Notes under the pieces: model-generated | The model's input: the letters and a program-made list of their open reading frames with translations, nothing else | Database searches by the model: none | What the model was told of the DNA's origin: nothing | Translations under genes and position numbers: made by a program | Source: Perkinsus marinus ATCC 50983 | Lineage: Eukaryota; Perkinsozoa; Perkinsida; Perkinsidae | Direction: 5' to 3' | DNA length: 64,000 nucleotides | Assembly (NCBI RefSeq): GCF_000006405.1 | Contig: NW_003213889.1 | Coordinates: 82,914-146,913, forward strand | Part shown: piece by piece, positions 11,048 through 22,352 of the stretch | Numbering within the stretch: the stretch's first letter is position 1 | How the letters are laid out: the number at the start of each line of letters is the position of its first letter

Positions 11048-12517
11048 TCAAAAATTGACTGTGCTTCTAATCGCATCGGCAACACGATGTTTATTGGGCA
11101 CGTAGAACTCCTCCCAAGCCAAGGGAAAAGGTGTGTCAAAGCCAGTCACGCGGCTAACGGGAGCCAATAATGATAGGAAACAATCGGCTTGTACCCTAGC
11201 CGCGATTTCGGCACCTAATAGGATGACAACAGATCACGTGAGACATCACACCATGTTTGATTTTTGTGACGATGAAAGACCCGCCTGATGCTCAATGCCA
11301 TACCAAAGCCGTTAGTGAGAGGCGCCTCGTGGGCGATGACACATCTCCCAGTCTTTTTGACTGAATTCACTACTGCCTCGCGATCCCAGGGGATGATAGT
11401 CTGCAGGTCCACCACCTATGACAAGCGGAACCATTTGAATCGATTCGATTCAATCGAGAGATAGCAGATTAACTCACTTCTATTGATATACCTTCCTTCG
11501 AGACCATATCGGCGGCATCTATACATCTATGAACTTGATTGCCCCAGGCGACAACCGTTATATCAGATCCTGCAAGACGGCACTCGCGTCCTAGGGATTG
11601 AACTCGTCCTTGGTACCCTCTTTAACAATGTCAGCTACGCCCAGAGGTAATTCGAAGTCCCCAGTCGGCACATCGTCAGTGCTAGCTCTGTAAAGGGCCT
11701 TGGGTTCAAAGAAAACGCATGGGTTTCGATCTCTGATACACGCAAGGAGTAGACCTTTAGCCTGTAGTGCTGAACGCGGTATGACAACCTGAAACCACAC
11801 TCAGCCCAAAGGTCTCTGTGGACAACGGTTCCGACTTTGATCCCTGGGCAGTGAGCGAAGAAAGCTTCAACACTCTGACTGTGATATAGCCCGCCATGAC
11901 CGACCGCACCAGAGGGAGCACGGAAGGTGACACCTCCGACGTGATAAGCACCCGATGAGCGGTAGCGATACCTCGAATCGGTGCGGAAGTATGCACTAGT
12001 GTTCCACAAGTCTTACTTAGCCCCTTCGTTGACGATTTGGTCGAATGCTGGATATATATAGTCAGCGAATTGGATCTCAGCAATGACATCGTGCCCTCCC
12101 GTGGCGGCCATCCCGAAAGCAAATCCAGCAATACCCTACAGCATTCTAACCGTTGAGCCAGCAGTCAATACCGCTGCCAACAGTCTCACCTGCTCTGTAA
12201 GCGGAGAGTTGAACACTCGTTCAGGGCCAAATCGCTCTCGCATGTTGACTGTACAGCGGAAGACTCCTCCGAAAGCGACGTCCTCACCTGCAGATCCACA
12301 ATTCCGTCAATACAACTCGGAGATGGGATGGATCACCGAACACCACAGTTTTCGGATTCTCCTCCATTGCGACCGTCATTGCAGAGTTGATAGCCATAAA
12401 CATGTTCATCTTTTCAGACGGTTCCTTAGGAGCCGGTGCGGTAGACCCAGCACGGCTACGGAAGCTTATAGTGCCAGCATTGCCTCCCAGACACCTTCGA
12501 CTTAGGGATAGAGCCAT
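11048..12517 (-). CDS. BCKDHB: 2-oxoisovalerate dehydrogenase E1 component, beta subunit
   Basis: Complete multi-exon gene starting at ATG 12517. The N-terminus [15 protein letters not shown] with basic/Ser residues looks like a mitochondrial presequence. Ordered exons: [69 protein letters not shown] and [40 protein letters not shown] with [46 protein letters not shown] and [10 protein letters not shown]; and [19 protein letters not shown]. These are diagnostic of the TPP-dependent E1-beta of the branched-chain complex, which decarboxylates 2-oxoacids in the mitochondrion. In several alveolates this complex is reported to replace mitochondrial pyruvate dehydrogenase. All introns are short GT-AG. 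No damage seen. Confidence 0.93.
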
Positions 12518-12737
12518 ATAAATGGCAACCGGGACTCAAACTCTGAAACTCGAAAAACAAGAGCTAACGAGTATTGTCAAATCGTCAACGGGATTGCCGC
12601 CACGCTAGAGACGTTCACAGAAGAACCACTCTTCAGTACGATTGAAATACACAACACCTCAATGCCATAGAGTCTATGGCTAATCGTTATCGGCGATATT
12701 GAAACAGGTCATAGATGTGCGAACACGAAACTGGCAA

Positions 12738-15249
12738 TCACTGATTCTTCCACTGTGCTTGGCGTTTCTCAACGAAAGCGGTCATGCCTTCTTTGCGATC
12801 CTCCAAGGCCCAGGTTGCGTGGAACATATTTCGTTCGAATCTGATCATAAAAACCGAAACACATTGTAGGATATCTATCAGTCATAGGTATCAATAATCA
12901 ATTGATCACAGTTGACAATTCGTGGTAGGCTATCACGAATTATCAATTGTGCCAGCTAGAATGTTCCCGATGACGCAGTGGCAATGCGGCGTTGTCTATT
13001 TCGTCAATAACGAGTCTCATTGCCCGGAAGTGAAGGATCAGGCTAAACACCACAAGACTTGAGGCGCTGCTCGGCTAGATTGCGCTGCGCAAGCCAATGA
13101 ATCATTGGCAATGATTCCCTCAAGCCCCCCATGAAAGAGCCCCCATCTCGCAACTCCAACATCACAATGTAGCATTGTCACCATTCAATTACACCTGGAT
13201 AATAGAATAACAAACTTGGTTGAGCCGAGTGATGACACACTTAGACATTCCTGGAATATGTCCAGTGATTGCTAATCATGCCTTCCGCTCGAGCTTGAAG
13301 ACATTGTTAACAGAGTATGTGCGACCGATTCTGTCATGCACATCAGACCAATGTCTGAAAAGACCCTTGTCGGGGGTCTCTGGATGATAAGTATTATCCG
13401 CGTCGTCTTAACAGTAAGATACATACAAATCTGAGGGACGCTGTATGTTCGGGTCACTGTGCCCGAATAGTTTCTTCACTGGGCTGTGAAATGACTCAGC
13501 GGCATTCTTCGTTCCGTGACTCTCCCTGGAATGTACTCCCTAGGAATAACCGTACCAAGCTCGACGTTGGAGGCCCAGACCATACGGCGAAAGACGTCTA
13601 TAGCCAGACAACCGGTAGACCTTCGATAGTGAATACTCTACAACTGTTCATCAGATAGAGTATGAACTCTAGTATTAGTAGGATACTCTGAGTATCCTAC
13701 TAATCTTGGTCATACGCCTATCTCGGCCACTCGCTGTAGGCGTAGAGTCTACGCCGTATAGAGTTTGTCTACGGCGTACGCCGTAGTTGGTATCCAACTT
13801 GGACGCCAATACTGGATAATCCATCTTCGAGGTGCAGAATGGTCTAGATCACCAAATTCGATGATGTGGCCGCAACGTCATTTCGGCCGTGACACTCCCC
13901 TATTTGGGGGTGCTTATCGTGCATGCCCGAGGATGAATAAGTCATCTTCGGGCAGATAAGCACTCATGAATTTCAATAGTTAACATCGGCCCCCAAATTG
14001 GGCACCCCGATGGGATCGGCTCATGGGGTGATATCACGAAGTCCAGATCGAAGCCTGTGCATCTGACGAACCAGCCAGACCAAGCTATGCTGCGGCCCCA
14101 CCGCGACTTACAGTCTGCGGATAATACCGGAGCTCGTAGCACGAACTCCAGGTGATGATACATGGAGATACATGTATGACTGTCATATGGATAATCAACT
14201 CATAGTATGATCGTTAACTCAATGATTCGACTGGTCAGCAAAACTTCGGCAGCGAGAAGCCAAAATTCCCCCGCCTAGAACTAGACCGAACGTCTGTCGT
14301 GGACATCGCGAACTGTACTCACCTCAGTCCCTCAGCGAGTGTTGTCTCATAAGCGCGGTTAACTGCTTCCTTCGTCATCGCGATAGCAGGAGCTGAGGAG
14401 GAGGCTATTTTTTCGGCCATCTCGAGCGCTTTGAGAACGAGCTCCTCCGAAGCATAGACCTGAGGCTCAGATGGATTGCGAACCGCTCTCGACTTGCCAT
14501 TTTTCGAAAGGGCTCAGAGCGTACATGCGATACGAGGCCTCTCCTAAGCGCTTCTTCTGCCGGCATGTGTCTGCCAGTTAAACAAAGTTCCATAGCTAAA
14601 CTCTTCCCGACCACACGAGTTAAACGTTGACTACCACCCGCACCGGGTATAGTACCCAATGTGACCTGCAAATATCGGGTCCTAACTATAAATACGACAG
14701 AGGACTCACCTCCGGTTGTGCGAATACCGCCTTCTCACTCGCAAGAGCAATATCACACATCATGGCGAGCTCGCAGCCTCCACCCAAAGCATAGCCGTTC
14801 ACGGCTGCAATAACTGGTTTTTTGACATTAGCTAGATCCTGCCAAAAGGCGAGCATGTTCTGCTTGTAAACCTCAGCCATAGTTTGTCGACTATTCATCT
14901 CCTTGATATCAGCACCAGCAGCGAACGCTTTTTCTCCAGCTCCAGTGATGACGATAGCATGGATGGCATCATCTTTGTCAAGCGCGTTGGTGGCAGAGCT
15001 CAGCTCCTTCATGAGGTCGTCACATAGAGCGTTGAGGGACTTTGGACGGTTCAACCTAGTCGGGAAATACAGCTAACTCACGAAAAGCTTTCCCAACTTT
15101 TATTACGTCACCAAGGCTGTCCCTTTTTGGACATCAACGTCGACCAAAATGTTCTTGTATCCCGCGTAAGAAGCGAAGCTGCGATGGAAAGCCCCGAGGA
15201 CACTGACCCTTGGCACAAAGCACTTGGCGACTTGAGTGAATGATAACAT
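12738..15249 (-). CDS. Mitochondrial enoyl-CoA hydratase (crotonase)
   Basis: Start ATG 15249 ([14 protein letters not shown]; presequence rich in Arg/Ser up to ASYAG). Exons: [29 protein letters not shown] with [13 protein letters not shown] (oxyanion-hole Ala-Gly-Ala-Asp), [19 protein letters not shown] and [26 protein letters not shown] and [31 protein letters not shown] to ETTLAEGLR; and a last exon ([18 protein letters not shown], stop 12740-12738). Both catalytic Glu positions of the family are present (GGCE in exon 2, PEV at the exon 2 end). The enzyme hydrates enoyl-CoA in beta-oxidation and branched-chain catabolism, matching the adjacent BCKDH subunit. The final intron is 1,482 nt (14322-12841), far longer than any other here. 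Confidence 0.92.
12841..14322 (-). other. Unusually long intron (1,482 nt) rich in hairpins
   Basis: Lies between the GTGAG donor after AEGLR and the TGATCAG acceptor before FERN of the crotonase gene. It holds a 31-bp near-perfect palindrome (13674-13704), an 18-bp perfect palindrome (13769-13786), and a long hairpin at 13910-13965 whose outer arms GTGCTTATC/GATAAGCAC enclose a 13-bp stem. No coding exon recognised. Probably a mobile-element insertion into a formerly short intron. Confidence 0.6.
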
Positions 15250-15630
15250 TCTGGGGAACAGAAAAAAATAAACCTCTGAGAACCGCGGTGAGTCCTCTGG
15301 CTAGATTGCCACACCCGAAAGGGGTCACCAAATTAGCACGCGCGACACAAACATTGTCTCCTCATCAAGAACTGAGACAAGCCGACGCGTGCTAATGACT
15401 TACACCCGCGCTGATCTCTGCTATTCAACGTCATCATTACGAGTTACGGAAGACCTGACTCTCTGAATTCCCACATCTGAGAATAGTTCCAATCTCCTTG
15501 AAGTTGCACCAGGCATGATGACCTCGCCATGGAAGCCTCCCATAGTGCCACTGATGACACCCCCATCGCTCGCGGATATAAAGAACTCTGACTGGAAAAT
15601 AGACATGCCAAGATTTCCTTAACAGCAGAC

Positions 15631-16630
15631 TACACCTTTTCAATCTCAAATTCAACAATTGAAAGAACAAATTAGATGAATGAAATTTGATTTTCGACAA
15701 GTGAAAGATGTTTTTCGTGAAATGAAAGTTCAAATTCGAAATGAAAGTTCGATTTTCGTAGACCGGTTGAAAATGAAAGTTCAAATTCGTAAATGAAATT
15801 TATGAATTCGGAAACGCAAGTTCAAATTCGTCGAACACAAGACCAATTTCGACCAATGAAAGCTCACTTTCACCACATCTCGATATGCGCTATTCACACC
15901 ACGAGTTGACGACTTGCACAACGTGCGAGGACTGCTCGAAGTACTTCTCAAATGCGAACAGTTATTGCACAGAGTGAGATTCACGAGTAACGTTCTCTGG
16001 AACGTTCAATGTTGGATCACCGGGGAAACCGAATACCGAATCGGTATTCGGTCGGTCGATCAAAATTCGGTTCGGATAGTCCGGTAATCGGACTCCCGAA
16101 CCGCCCAACCGGACTCCGGTTGGTCGGTTCGGAAACCCAACCGAACATGTGCCGACCCCATTATCCTTCCGATGTCATCGGAAGGGCAATGGAGATTCTC
16201 CATTAAAGAATCAAACCCGAACAATGTCCAGGTTTGAATCTCTGAAAGTCCTACATTGCAAATTTGTGAATTGCACTTAACTGTTCAACATTACAGCGCA
16301 GTCCGTAGAGCACCATCAGCACTCGAAACTTGCTAGTTGCAAGTCACAATCCGTGGCACGACGCTGACGAGAATTTCCTTCCATCGAATGAAAGTGAGCT
16401 TTCATTGGTCGAAATTGGTCTTGTGTTCGACGAATTTGAACTTGCGTTTCCGAATTCATAAATTTCATTTACGAATTTGAACTTTCATTTTCAACCGGTC
16501 TACGAAAATCGAACTTTCATTTCGAATTTGAACTTTCATTTCACGAAAAACATCTTTCACTTGTCGAAAATCAAACTTCATTCACCTAATTTGTTCTTTC
16601 AATTGTTGAATTTGAGATTGAAAAGGTGTA
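15631..16630. mobile_element. 1,000 bp TIR element (non-autonomous DNA transposon)
   Basis: Left arm 15631-15872 and right arm 16389-16630 are inverse copies of 242 bp with only a handful of mismatches. Both ends read TA then CACCTTTTCAATCTC inward, so a TA dinucleotide flanks each side, the target duplication typical of Tc1/mariner-type elements. The 516-bp core has no transposase ORF; it contains short palindromic CCGAATACCGAATCGG-like and GGTCGGTTCGG repeats. The arm sequence is strikingly enriched in GAAAGTTC/AAATTCG-type words. Located about 380 bp upstream of the crotonase start. Confidence 0.8.
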
Positions 16631-17452
16631 GATAGTCACCAGCGAGTACTGTGTCAGCGCTGATAGCATCACCATAAAATTGAAGACTACAGGGATGCTC
16701 TGTCTCCACCGTGGCCAAAGACACCAACTGCACCAAGCACTGTGCATACTGTTTTCATTGGAGGCCAAGCACAGTCAAAGGCAAGTCGAGTAAGCACAGT
16801 GACAACACAGTATGAAGCTCTCATCACCGGCTTGACACCTGCAGAGCACAATAGTCATTCCCGTCCGGGAATCCGGCAAGCCTTTCAGAATGCCATCATC
16901 ATCTAGGAACTGAGTTCGCTACTTCCAGCCGTTAGTAATTCGGGCATCATCAATGGCGATATGGTGGTTTACTATAGTCAGTTTTGCAACGACCCCTGGT
17001 TCCCAGTCTGATCCAAACACTGATATAGAAGCAAGCAGCGAGCTATAAGACAAATAGGGCTGAGATTGTCTCCACTAGCGAGCACAACATGACAAACTTT
17101 CACGACGTGAGGCTCACGTAATCGCGACGCGTACAAAAATAAAGCTGAGCCCAACTATGACAGATAGTTGGTAAAAGGGGACAGCCGATAGACTGGTGTA
17201 ATTGACACAATAACTAAAGCTCAACACACTACACACGTCACAGATACGTCGATAAGTGAAGGAGGCAACAGTAGCGAAGTGTGTACAATGAAGAATTGTC
17301 TAGAAACTGTAAGAAGAGATGCCTACGCTGTTTTCTGCAGAGGAGGTAGGAAGCAGGGATCCAACTCAGCATGGGGCCTCACCGGTCTTCGCTCTCTGCA
17401 ATTGTACCTAATGAGACAATGCTGGACACAACACTGACGAGAGAATCGTTAC
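16631..17452. other. Gene-free interval
   Basis: No supported exon on either strand. It separates the TIR element from the 3' end of the CDV3-like gene. Confidence 0.5.
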
Positions 17453-18536
17453 TTAGCGATGAGCTGTTCATAAGGAGCGCTGCCGTCAGCCTTGCTAGCA
17501 GTGACCTCAGGCGTGCTTTGTTTGGATGAAACCTCTGAAGGCAACGAGAATCGAATAGGACGGAAGCATCGAAGACACTGAGTGGTACGTACCAGCAGCC
17601 ATAGCCTTCTTGACTTGTTCCTTCAGCTCAGCCTTACGACGTTGAGCCTCCTCACGTTCTTGCCTCTTCTTCTCCTCACTGGCAGCACTAGCAGCCGCTG
17701 CCTGACGAACCCAGATCAGAACATACATTTATTCTTCACCCTATTACCTGTTTCTTAGCCTGTTTCTTCTCGGCTTCCTGTTGAGCCAACTTCTTCTTCT
17801 TCTCCAACTCCATCATCTGAGCTGGCGTCAAGCCTTCATCTCTGATGCGCTCCTTCGCCTCCTGGGCCTTCTTTTGATCGCGCTGATACAATCACCACAC
17901 ACGCTGACAAAACAATGTGCCTCCCATACAAAGCATTACCATCTTCTGCAAATAGGCAGGGACATAGACCTTGGGCTTGGCTGCTTCCTCTTCCTTCTTT
18001 GCAGCAAGCCTGAGACACCATCATCATCTACTACTGGGAATCGCCAAGCTCCACCGAGTACCTCTCAGCCTCCTCAATCTCGTGTTTCTTCTCTTCTTCC
18101 TCTACCTCAGCCGTGACTTCTGCAGGCGTCTTACTCCAGCCTTTCTTCATCGCTACGTGTGAGGCAAATAAACGAGGCAAACTACTGATCAAACCACCCA
18201 CGTTACCCTCACTAGATTCAACAGGCTCAGGCTGCTCAGTGGCATCTGCCTCGTCCTCCTTCACTATGAGATCCGTCTTGACAATCTTGGTCTCGGTTTT
18301 CACCAGAGGTTCAGCTCCGCTCACTATTGCGGTGAAGTTGTCCTATCAATGCATATTCAGAGCGATAATGATCACCATCATCAACCAGGACATACCTCAA
18401 GACTGTGCTCCTCAGTGGTCTCCTCGTTGGTCTCCTCCACTTTGGCCTCCTCCTTCATTTTAGCCGTCATATTCAACGACTTTACCTTCTTCTTCTTTTT
18501 GGCGAAGAGAGCCCCCAATCCAGCGGTTGCAGACAT
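17453..18536 (-). CDS. Lys/Glu-rich, CDV3-like protein
   Basis: ATG 18536 starts MSATAGLGALFAKKKKK. Successive short exons continue LVKTETKIVKTDLIVKEDE, KKGWSKTPAEVTAEVEEEEK, AKPKVYVPAYLQKM, RIRDEGLTPAQMMELEKKKK, EEKKRQEREEAQRRK and a tail VTASKADGSAPYEQLIAK before TAA (17455-17453). The AFAKKKKK-like start and the later W-x-K-T-x-A plus Y-V-P-x-x block resemble CDV3 proteins, a poorly understood cytosolic family. The C-terminal half is predicted coiled coil and very Lys/Glu/Ala-rich. The family call is tentative; gene structure is well supported because five GT-AG introns restore phase. Confidence 0.6.
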
Positions 18537-19460
18537 CTTGATTGGTAACCTCAACAACTTCCTCAACAGCAGCATTCCTGTTCATACCCTCGACTATGTC
18601 GACTTTAATTTCTGGGCTCACCGGTGTTAGTAGCCCATGACCCTCTTGCCGGACCAACTCAGATAAATTCAGCACGACTAGATCAGATATCCATAACAAT
18701 AAGACTCAGTTTATAGTGTTCACGTCGCTCATACCCGCATACCCAGTAAAGAGTTCCAGTGCACCCACTCAGTTGGGGTGACAACGTTTTTCGCGCGCGC
18801 CTTTGTGATCGATTTAACTAACTCGTGTGCACCACTTTATGCACCGGGTTTACCAGCTTCCACGATGTGGTATCTTACGGCACAATGCATACCGGAGTTA
18901 GCTATTGTACTTTACCGTTTGTGGAATCGATACTACGTTCTTCCCCTTGTCTTTGCTGTTGTCGGGGGGGGGGCAGTTGTTGAGCTTTCTCGCCATACAG
19001 GGGTCGGCTTTTATATGTTCAGGACCAATAATTTCTGACAACACAAACTCACACACATGCACTGATACTAGGAGGTCAAACCAGTCTCAGCAGTCTCACC
19101 ATCGGGTAATAATGCGCATGGATCATCCCGTTGGATCTGTCACTACGGCTCTTCGAACGCTAAGCTAGTGATGTGTGAAAACCACGTTTAAAAGCGATCG
19201 ATATTAGTATTGCATTCGGATGACTGATCACGTCGTTGATTATACACGACGTCAAGCATATAACTAGGTTGAACGGCGGGGCCGAGCCGGTTCGGGAGGT
19301 TGAGCTTGGTAACGGCATCACAGTGGGTAGGTAACGGATCTTTACAATATTCTGTCATCAGATGTGCTAAGTCTCGAGTACTACGACATTTTAGGGTTTC
19401 CTCCCGTCGTTAAACTTGGCTCTCATCCTCATCACTATTCCAGATAGGTAGATTCTCCAC
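18537..19460. other. Intergenic interval
   Basis: Upstream of the CDV3-like gene. It contains a GCGCGCGCC patch near 18790 and a run of nine G near 18965. Plus-strand open frames here (18778-19168) lack splice continuation or conserved motifs. Confidence 0.4.
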
Positions 19461-19462
19461 TA

Positions 19463-20401
19463 GTGTGCCCCTGCGATCGGCGTGGTAATACTTATTCCCG
19501 ACGTATCATCTCTCTGTCCTATGTCGGCTTCGTTCCTACTGGCATTCGTATTGGTCGTAAGAGAGAAAAGGAGACCAACTCAACGAAGACCTGCAAGATT
19601 GCTGAGCATGGTGGTACGGTGGGGTGTCGCGTAGAAATATCTGAAAATGTATCATATCGGAATTTGCTAGCGCATTTCTATATATACGATTCCCTACGTA
19701 TGTCTAAAGCTCAGCGATGAGGGAGAGTATAGGAGGGATCCAGCTAACACTGGAGAGAGATCACCGAGTGCTTAACCATAATATTTGTATGCGCTGAGAA
19801 ACTAAGGAGGGCGGGACTTGTTTTCGATTACGCTGTATCTTCTTTTTAACTGATCGGGGCTCTCTCGATCTCTTCGCATTAGTTGGAGAAATCATTGAAG
19901 AGTACTACACTTCTTGGTGATACCAAATATTCCTCAAATTGTACCATCGCTCCGCCGCAAAATGCAACAACAATCGTCGATTTTTGTCTGAGTACCTCTT
20001 CGTATGCATCTTTCAACAGTATGCTATTAGGGCGTTTGGAGTCTCGGCCAGTACATCAGTGCCACTGTTAGAGAATACGGGTTTATAGAGGAGCCCTATC
20101 TTGCTCTATATGGTGATGGTTGCCTTGACCTCAGTACTGATGTTGCAATATACAAGCGAATGGTCGTGGGTTCTAACCTTGATGAAGGTGTTTTTTAGAA
20201 AACTCCGGTATAGTGCTTTAAGTACTCGCACACAATACGATTGAGGACTACTACGTGTCAGGTTACCTCTGCGTTAGCTTCTGACTGATCATACTTCTAG
20301 TGATGCTACCTATTACCTTTAGCCCTCCGAAAGCTCCTGTCGAGTTATGTGCCTCTGTGGGAGACATCAAGCTCTTGAGTATTTCTGTTGGAACCATCTG
20401 A
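19463..20401 (+). CDS. Unrecognised multi-exon protein (3' part resolved)
   Basis: Not recognised. The exon at 20031-20187 encodes LGQYISATVREYGFIEEPY and LALYGDGCLDLSTDV, ending NLDE; a 113-nt GT-AG intron joins in phase to VMLPITFSPPKAPVELCA and DIKLLSISVGTI, stop 20399-20401. Possible upstream exons lie at ~19500-19660 (VGFVPTGIRIGRKREKET) and ~19884-20015 (KYSSNCTIAPPQNATTI, with two N-glycosylation-type sites). The 5' end and complete exon set are not determined. Ends about 180 bp before the PP2A start, same strand. Confidence 0.4.
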
Positions 20402-20577
20402 GTGCCCTCCGTCACATGAGATCATACCTTTTCTCATGGCACGTCTCATCTGCTTGTGTTGCGTGTAGTTTTGCGAGGATTTATGGTATTGTTGCTCAGA
20501 GTGATTTCTCCCATTCCTGTTGTCTTCGGCACAGCAGCGAGTGTATCATCAAGCGCTTGGCTCATTGAAACAGTAAG

Positions 20578-21807
<1,230 letters not shown>

Positions 21808-22352
21808 GCTCACCAAGGCCCGAGAAGAGGTCGATGCTGTTCGTGCACTGTATATGGTTATTATTGCTATCTATATTCCCGTTATGATACAGCAATATAT
21901 TCGGCTTGTGTTTGAAGTGAATGACACTTGTAGAAGGCGTGTTCATCACTAAAGCGTTGCGCAACGAGATGCACGAGCGTTCTGTAAAGTCGCTCGTTGT
22001 GGTCCCTATTGAATCGGCCAAGAGGCTCGCGTGATGGTTTGTGAAGCGTTTAGTTTAAACTGAACGTGATCATCAATTCGGGTTTGGGGTCTCTACTAAT
22101 ACTACGTTATTAGAGGGACCATAGGCGATGTCGCTCTCTTCGCACATTCGTGTAGATATACTCTGACCTATATAGCAAGCCCGACGGCAGCTACATGATG
22201 CATACTTGCATCGAGGTTCAGTGATGGCGAGACGTATATAATCAACTAGTGTTATTGACCTTGTGCTGTTACGTAGTGAGTCGACACTATACTGGCTTCC
22301 TCTTAGATGTATGAGATTGAGAGCGTTCGTGATGCTAGTACTTTAATTCCAC
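21808..22352 (+). other. Spacer with one exon-like patch
   Basis: Between PP2A and the channel gene. A short frame at 21933-22034 (EGVFITKALRNEMHERSV, then SLVVVPIESAKRLA and TGA) looks protein-like, but I could not join it to a start or to either neighbour. No other content supported. Confidence 0.3.
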
